Of a DNA stretch of 64,000 nt, positions 60,494 to 64,000 are shown piece by piece. Origin of the DNA: JANMDS01 sp031430575 (GTDB lineage: Bacteria; Pseudomonadota; Gammaproteobacteria; Burkholderiales; Casimicrobiaceae); contig JANPBT010000015.1 in the NCBI GenBank assembly GCA_031430575.1, positions 1 to 64,000 on the forward strand, in the 5' to 3' direction. The position numbers and the translations under genes are program-made. Under the pieces are notes generated by a model that saw only the letters and a program-made list of their open reading frames with translations, was not told where the DNA came from and did not search any database. Numbering within the stretch: position 1 is the first letter of the stretch; every line of letters begins with the position of its first letter.

Positions 60494-61426
60494 GTGGGTA
60501 AGGTCCAGGCCGAGGCGACCGTTGATAACGACGCTAACGCCCGTTGGCTCACGATTTTCGCTCACCAGCTCGCCACGCGCGGTAGCGAAAAGACCCGCGA
60601 CGCTTATCTGCGCGACGCCCGTGCGCTTATGAATACCTGCGGCGCAGTTTCACTTGAAAAATATGCCACGCACGACATTCGCCGGGCGTTGGCGATCCTC
60701 CATAGCAAAGGTTTATCCGGGCGCAGTCTTGCCCGCATGCTCTCAGCGTGGCGGGGTTTGTTTGCCTGCTTGCGCGAAACTGCGCCGCAGGTATTTACCC
60801 ACGATCCTTGCGTGGGCTTGCACGCGCCAAAATCGCCCAAGCGGCTGCCCGCTGCCCTCTCGCCAGAAGAGGCCGAGCAATTTGTATCGATCAAAGGTGA
60901 TACCGATCAGGACGTACGCGATCGCGCGATTGTTGAGCTTTTGTATTCCTCTGGGTTGCGCGTTTCCGAATGCACCGGGCTTGATCTGGCTCGATTTGAT
61001 TTGAAAAACGCTGAAGCCCGCGTGATCGGTAAAGGCAATAAGGAGCGCATCGTGCCAGTCGGGCGCAAAGCGGTCGCGGCGCTAAGTGATTGGCTTGCGG
61101 TGCGAGCGCGCATTGCGGCTGATTCGGCCACGCCTGATCTCGCAGCCGTCTTCATCAATGCCAAAGGCCAGCGGCTGGGCGCGCGCGCAGTGCAACTCCG
61201 CATGAAAAGTCTTTCGATCACTCAGGGCATGCCCGAAAGCGTGCACCCGCATCGGTTGCGTCATTCATTTGCGTCGCACGTGTTGCAGAGCTCGGGCGAT
61301 CTGCGCGCCGTGCAAGAAATGATGGGGCATGCGTCAATCGCGTCAACGCAGGTCTACACCCATTTGGATTTTCAGCATTTAGCTAGAGTCTATGATGCCG
61401 CGCATCCGCGCGCGAAGAAAAAATAA
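60494..61426 (+). CDS. xerC: Tyrosine site-specific recombinase XerC
   Basis: 310 residues; with XerD it resolves chromosome dimers at dif. The N-terminal SAM-like core-binding domain and catalytic domain show LYSSGLRVSECTGLDLARF (first Arg), IGKGNKERIVPVG (Lys), HPHRLRHSFASHVLQSSGD (His-x-x-Arg) and GHASIASTQVYTHL (His and nucleophilic Tyr). GTG start at 60494, 6 bases after the DUF484 stop. Two repeat copies lie inside: 60633-60650 (NTCGAVS, residues 47-53) and 60777-60794 (ETAPQVF, residues 95-101), both in loops. Confidence 0.96.
   Translation: MGKVQAEATVDNDANARWLTIFAHQLATRGSEKTRDAYLRDARALMNTCGAVSLEKYATHDIRRALAILHSKGLSGRSLARMLSAWRGLFACLRETAPQVFTHDPCVGLHAPKSPKRLPAALSPEEAEQFVSIKGDTDQDVRDRAIVELLYSSGLRVSECTGLDLARFDLKNAEARVIGKGNKERIVPVGRKAVAALSDWLAVRARIAADSATPDLAAVFINAKGQRLGARAVQLRMKSLSITQGMPESVHPHRLRHSFASHVLQSSGDLRAVQEMMGHASIASTQVYTHLDFQHLARVYDAAHPRAKKK
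60633..60650 (+). repeat. 18-bp dispersed repeat, exact core, inside xerC (first)
   Basis: ATACCTGCGGCGCAGTTT read as ACC TGC GGC GCA GTT (TCGAV, residues 48-52), between helices of the core-binding domain. Confidence 0.85.
60777..60794 (-). repeat. 18-bp dispersed repeat, exact core, inside xerC (second)
   Basis: AAACTGCGCCGCAGGTAT read as ACT GCG CCG CAG GTA (TAPQV, residues 96-100), in the segment before DPCVGLHAPK that links the two domains. Inverted relative to the copy 127 bases upstream. Confidence 0.85.
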
Positions 61427-61440
61427 GATCGCATCCGCTC

Positions 61441-61458
61441 AAACTGCGCCGCAGGTAC
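61441..61458 (-). repeat. 18-bp dispersed repeat, exact core, after xerC
   Basis: AAACTGCGCCGCAGGTAC, 14 bases after the xerC stop. Confidence 0.85.
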
Positions 61459-61601
61459 TTCGGAGCTATAAACCGCCACCAAAATATCGCTTTCCAATCT
61501 GAGTCAAACAAAATATTTTGAACTTAAGCCAAAGTTAATTTTGTTAGGTAACGAGAATTTCGATTGTGTAGCGCGATCCAAATTTAAACTCAATAGTTTG
61601 C

Positions 61602-61626
61602 TTGACTTTTCGTGGGGGGGGGGGGG
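61602..61626 (+). promoter_or_regulatory. 13-G homopolymer next to a -35-like box, possible phase-variable promoter
   Basis: TTGACT (61602-61607) is followed by TTTCGT and then thirteen consecutive G (61614-61626), 37 bases before the ATG of the exported Cys-rich protein. A run this long is prone to length change at replication. Placed between promoter boxes it would alter spacing; the -10 side is not clear. Confidence 0.45.
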
Positions 61627-61663
61627 AAACTGCATGACTGCAATTTTGTTAACAGAGAATCAA

Positions 61664-62329
61664 ATGAAAAATGTTTTTCACGTGGTCGCAATAATGCTAT
61701 CTTATGTTTTATTCGGGGCGACAACAACCTTCGCCGCAACACAGCCTCTAAGCGACGGTGTTGAAATTAATTTAGCAATAGATGGCGTTAACGAAAAAAC
61801 AGAGCGAGTTAAAGTAAAAGCTTTTTTTGACAACGCCGTAAAAATTACGGGGAGCGGCGACAGCGGAAAACAGTTTTTCATCACCATAAATTTGTCAAAA
61901 GTTGACGAACAATCAAAGTTAGCATCTAACGATAATGCGCGAGACCAGTACAACATCGGTATTTCTGTAGATAAACAAGAAACCGCCGGGCACAAGCCAG
62001 TTTCAATTCATAAATCAAAGATTCGTGCGTTCGAAAACACGGCGTTTTCCGTAGATGGCTCTGATGGATCTAATCATTTTGGATTTACCGCAACGATAAA
62101 AAAACCTGTTCAAACAAAGAATCTTTCATCGCAAGACTCTTCTAGCGAGGCTACATGCCCCGACGTTCCGGTTCACGGCGAAATTTCGACCCTCACTCCC
62201 ATCGCCGATATTTCGAAGTACAGCGAAGACTGCCAGTGCGTTGTACATTTTTGTCAAGGACGGAGATGGACGGTATGCGGCGGTTGTATTGATGCCGGAT
62301 GCGGTTGGACTTGCCCTAAGTGCCGCTAA
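61664..62329 (+). CDS. Exported Cys-rich hypothetical protein
   Basis: 221 residues, not recognised. A signal peptide (MKNVFHVVAIMLSYVLFGAT, then TTFAA) is followed by a beta-rich, Lys/Asn/Ser-rich domain and a C-terminal 45-residue region with many cysteines (CPDVP, CQCVVHFCQG, VCGGCIDAGCGWTCPKC) that could bind metal or form disulfides. Base composition is clearly more AT-rich than the neighbours and codon use differs (many AAA, AAT, TTT), suggesting transfer. The frame upstream to 61541 crosses the G-run and is not believed. Confidence 0.65.
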   Translation: MKNVFHVVAIMLSYVLFGATTTFAATQPLSDGVEINLAIDGVNEKTERVKVKAFFDNAVKITGSGDSGKQFFITINLSKVDEQSKLASNDNARDQYNIGISVDKQETAGHKPVSIHKSKIRAFENTAFSVDGSDGSNHFGFTATIKKPVQTKNLSSQDSSSEATCPDVPVHGEISTLTPIADISKYSEDCQCVVHFCQGRRWTVCGGCIDAGCGWTCPKCR

Positions 62330-62451
62330 AAAACTGAAATAATCATTGATTCCCAATTTCTAACGCTGGCCTCGGAGCTAGCTGTAGAAGTTGGGCTGGC
62401 TCACTTCGTCAAACCAACTTCTTTTCTGTCTCATGGCTAAGTTGTAACCAA

Positions 62452-62469
62452 AATCTGCGCCGCAGGTAT
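62452..62469 (-). repeat. 18-bp dispersed repeat, exact, reverse orientation
   Basis: Exact copy 7 bases beyond the stop of the TOPRIM protein gene. Confidence 0.9.
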
Positions 62470-62475
62470 GCTGCG

Positions 62476-63129
62476 CTAAAGCCCGCCGCCAAATACTGCG
62501 ATGGCATCCTCAGCATCTTTGGGCGTGAGCACCCGAATGCGTCGCGTCGTAGGCTGCAAGCACGTATGGGAGAGCGTGGGCAAATCAATACCGGCCAAGC
62601 CGCGGTAGCGCGTGGTCTGCAAATCGGTGATGCCGCGATCGTTAAATTGCTTAAGCAATGATCGAAATTCGGCATCGGTATGTGGCAATAGCGGCTGATC
62701 AATCGAGGCCGAGGTGAGCGAAGCCAATGGCGGCTGCGCCAATAAAACCCGGCCACTTTGCACTAGCGGCAACAAACCGCGATAGCAAAACATCAGCATC
62801 AGCGCGCCGCAATGAATGCCGTCGGCGTCTGGATCCATGAGCAAAATGATTTTTTCGTAGCGGGCTTTGCTGGCATCGCAATCTTTGCCATAGCCGCAAC
62901 CTAGCGCTTCGATGAGCATCGCAAAAAGCGGGAAAGCGCGCGTTTTATCGTGCCCCGCCTTTACTGCATTGAGCGGTTTGCCCTGCATCGGCAACACCGC
63001 TTGAAACTGCCCATCGCAAACGCTCGCCACCGAGCCTGCAGCCGAGTCGCCTTCGACGATAAAGAGTTCCGAGCCAGCGCCGTGTTGCGTGCAGTCGATG
63101 AGCTTAAGGGGTTGCTTCGGTGGATACAT
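62476..63129 (-). CDS. TOPRIM-only protein resembling the C-terminal part of GyrB/ParE
   Basis: 217 residues. The similarity begins directly at the TOPRIM domain of type II topoisomerase B subunits: LKLIDCTQHGAGSELFIVEG with EGDSAAGS (metal-binding Glu), AVLPMQGKPLNA, and RYEKIILLMDPDADGIHC with the D-x-D pair, then LLPLVQSGRVLLAQPPL. The ATPase and transducer domains of GyrB (about 400 residues) and the usual C-terminal tail are absent. ATG 63129 directly follows a repeat copy. It may be a stand-alone protein with its own job or the surviving end of a gyrB-like gene. Confidence 0.8.
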   Translation of the reverse strand: MYPPKQPLKLIDCTQHGAGSELFIVEGDSAAGSVASVCDGQFQAVLPMQGKPLNAVKAGHDKTRAFPLFAMLIEALGCGYGKDCDASKARYEKIILLMDPDADGIHCGALMLMFCYRGLLPLVQSGRVLLAQPPLASLTSASIDQPLLPHTDAEFRSLLKQFNDRGITDLQTTRYRGLAGIDLPTLSHTCLQPTTRRIRVLTPKDAEDAIAVFGGGL

Positions 63130-63138
63130 ATCGGGTTT

Positions 63139-63156
63139 ATACCTGCGGCGCAGATT
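63139..63156 (+). repeat. 18-bp dispersed repeat, exact, forward orientation
   Basis: Exact copy in the 42-base gap between the AraC-type gene stop and the TOPRIM gene start. Confidence 0.9.
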
Positions 63157-63171
63157 TCGCTCGCTTGGAGG

Positions 63172-64000
63172 TTAAATCCAGAGCCGATAAATCCAGAAAC
63201 TCTCCGCGGTTTCTATCCCGCGTTTGATTTCTTCCGGACTAAACCCGGTAATTCTGCGGACTTCCCGACACAAATGCGCTTGATCGGAAAAACCGGTGTT
63301 GAAGGCCACTTCCGCCCAATTCAGCAAATCTTGTTCGTTTGCCTCCCGCATCGTGAAAAACGAAGTTTCAGCGCGTGCGAAGCCACGCAAGCGTTGCAAG
63401 GATTGTCCTGACCATTGCTTGACTCTGCGCTCAAGCTGACGCGTGCTTCTACCAGCGTTTGAAAGCGCGGCGCGGGTGGCGAACCCGACGATCCAGTCTT
63501 GGTAGCGGGGCGATTCAGGTAGGCCGCGGGCGCGGCACGCCTTCCAACGCGGAAGCAAAAAAGTCTCCAATATTTCGATGCGCGATTCGTCGTCGGGCGC
63601 GGCCAAGATTGCATCGCCTAATCGCTGCCAATCGCGATCAAAAATCTCGGCGATAGGCCTGAAATTGTTGACCAAGCTCGGGATGTCAATGCCGGTCAAC
63701 GCCTGCAGCGCGTCGGGCATAAAAAACACCATGAACCCGTGGATTTCAGTCAAATTTCGGGTCACGCTCGGTAAGGTGTGGGGGCCGCTGACGACGGCGC
63801 GTTCGTTTACTTTTTGATCGATGCGTTCGTCGCCGACGGAGATCAATTCACCTTCGCCTTTAATGGTGAACATGAACGTACACAGCGGCGATGCTGGGTA
63901 ATGATTCAGCATTTCATCTGCAGCCAGCGCGACCTGCGCGGTATTGCGGCTGACGTAGGCGCGAACGCAATTGGAAAGGGTTAAATTGGGTAACCGTAAA
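63172..64000 (-). CDS. AraC-family transcriptional regulator, 5' end outside window
   Basis: The frame is open to the right edge; upstream of the ATG at 63912 it continues as VSRNTAQVALAADEM, which fits the N-terminal part of this AraC subgroup, so the real start lies beyond 64000. The visible protein has LNHYPASPLCTFMFTIKGEG, a central ligand-type domain, and a C-terminal AraC helix-turn-helix (GRSTRQLERRVKQWSGQSLQ, then VAFNTGFSDQAHLCREVRRI). The regulated genes cannot be told. Confidence 0.87.
   Translation of the reverse strand, partial: LRLPNLTLSNCVRAYVSRNTAQVALAADEMLNHYPASPLCTFMFTIKGEGELISVGDERIDQKVNERAVVSGPHTLPSVTRNLTEIHGFMVFFMPDALQALTGIDIPSLVNNFRPIAEIFDRDWQRLGDAILAAPDDESRIEILETFLLPRWKACRARGLPESPRYQDWIVGFATRAALSNAGRSTRQLERRVKQWSGQSLQRLRGFARAETSFFTMREANEQDLLNWAEVAFNTGFSDQAHLCREVRRITGFSPEEIKRGIETAESFWIYRLWI

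Noticed and set aside
60494..61426. XerC considered as an integron integrase for the 40-kb cassettes
   Set aside because: It sits in the conserved dapF-DUF484-xerC context and lacks the extra IntI-specific segment between the catalytic motifs as far as can be seen.
2452..62756. Many small frames share LRRRY, CAAGI, TCGAD or APQV peptides
   Set aside because: These peptides are the 18-bp repeat translated in its different frames, not a protein family. Frames supported only by them were dropped, and longer gene starts that include them were shortened.
1..64000. CRISPR array or complete mobile element
   Set aside because: No regularly spaced direct repeats and no transposase or phage genes were found; the dispersed word has irregular spacing and both orientations.
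1..64000. The word as a known neisserial DUS or Haemophilus USS
   Set aside because: The cores GCCGTCTGAA and AAGTGCGGT are not the repeated sequence here; only the distribution pattern is shared.

Overview
The window looks like chromosomal DNA of a betaproteobacterium, most likely near the Burkholderiales. The evidence is the dapF-DUF484-xerC gene order, two LIV-type branched-chain amide/amino-acid ABC transporters (one headed by an acyl-CoA synthetase), a MoxR/CoxE-type VWA pair, a cobalamin-riboswitch salvage operon and mid-range GC. No rRNA, CRISPR array or complete insertion sequence was seen. Both ends cut through genes: a DUF4214 protein on the left and an AraC-type regulator on the right.

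Layout. 0-6 kb: secreted DUF4214 protein, FKBP isomerase, hexose-6-phosphate mutarotase, M6-type metalloprotease with two P domains. 6-13.2 kb: acyl-CoA synthetase plus livG-livH-livM-livK-livF, preceded by a strong-looking promoter whose spacer is a perfect 18-bp palindrome. 13.2-14.3 kb: tRNA-Met and a NarL/FixJ-type response regulator. 14.4-23.2 kb: aldose epimerase, a vanadium-haloperoxidase/PAP2 protein overlapping an FG-GAP/ASPIC protein, then a xylose-type ABC transporter with a ROK repressor and a XylR-like operator. 23.6-25.1 kb: EamA transporter and a decayed YVTN beta-propeller gene. 25.1-30.7 kb: btuB-btuF-cobT-cobS-cobC behind a cobalamin riboswitch. 30.9-39.1 kb: msbA, a second livHMGF set without its binding protein, a DUF4230-like protein and recQ. 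39.4-41.7 kb: VOC protein, then a stretch resembling a small integron cassette (TfoX-like gene, candidate attC, alpha/beta hydrolase). 42-53.7 kb: EamA transporter, exported rhodanese, DUF924, MAPEG, beta-lactamase-like protein, proA, rsgA, pseudouridine synthase, trhO, VWA and MoxR genes. 53.7-64 kb: pdxH, a 1004-residue unrecognised protein, a DUF937-OmpA protein, dapF-DUF484-xerC, an AT-rich exported Cys-rich protein behind a 13-G tract, a TOPRIM-only GyrB-like protein and an AraC regulator.

The most striking signal is an 18-bp word, ATACCTGCGGCGCAGATT, scattered through the whole window. The 11-bp core (CTGCGGCGCAG or its complement) occurs exactly about 34 times by eye, with several one- or two-base variants. 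By chance an 11-mer would be expected about 0.03 times in 64 kb. The two orientations are equally frequent. Copies lie between genes, often as inverted pairs that make terminator-like hairpins a few bases after stop codons. Others lie inside housekeeping genes (proA, pdxH, dapF, xerC twice, msbA, btuB), where they appear to replace family residues without changing the frame. That combination is what is seen with DNA uptake sequences (Neisseria DUS, Haemophilus USS), and I propose this is such a system or an analogous genome-wide signal. It is absent from about 13.5-23.3 kb, which may be more recently acquired.
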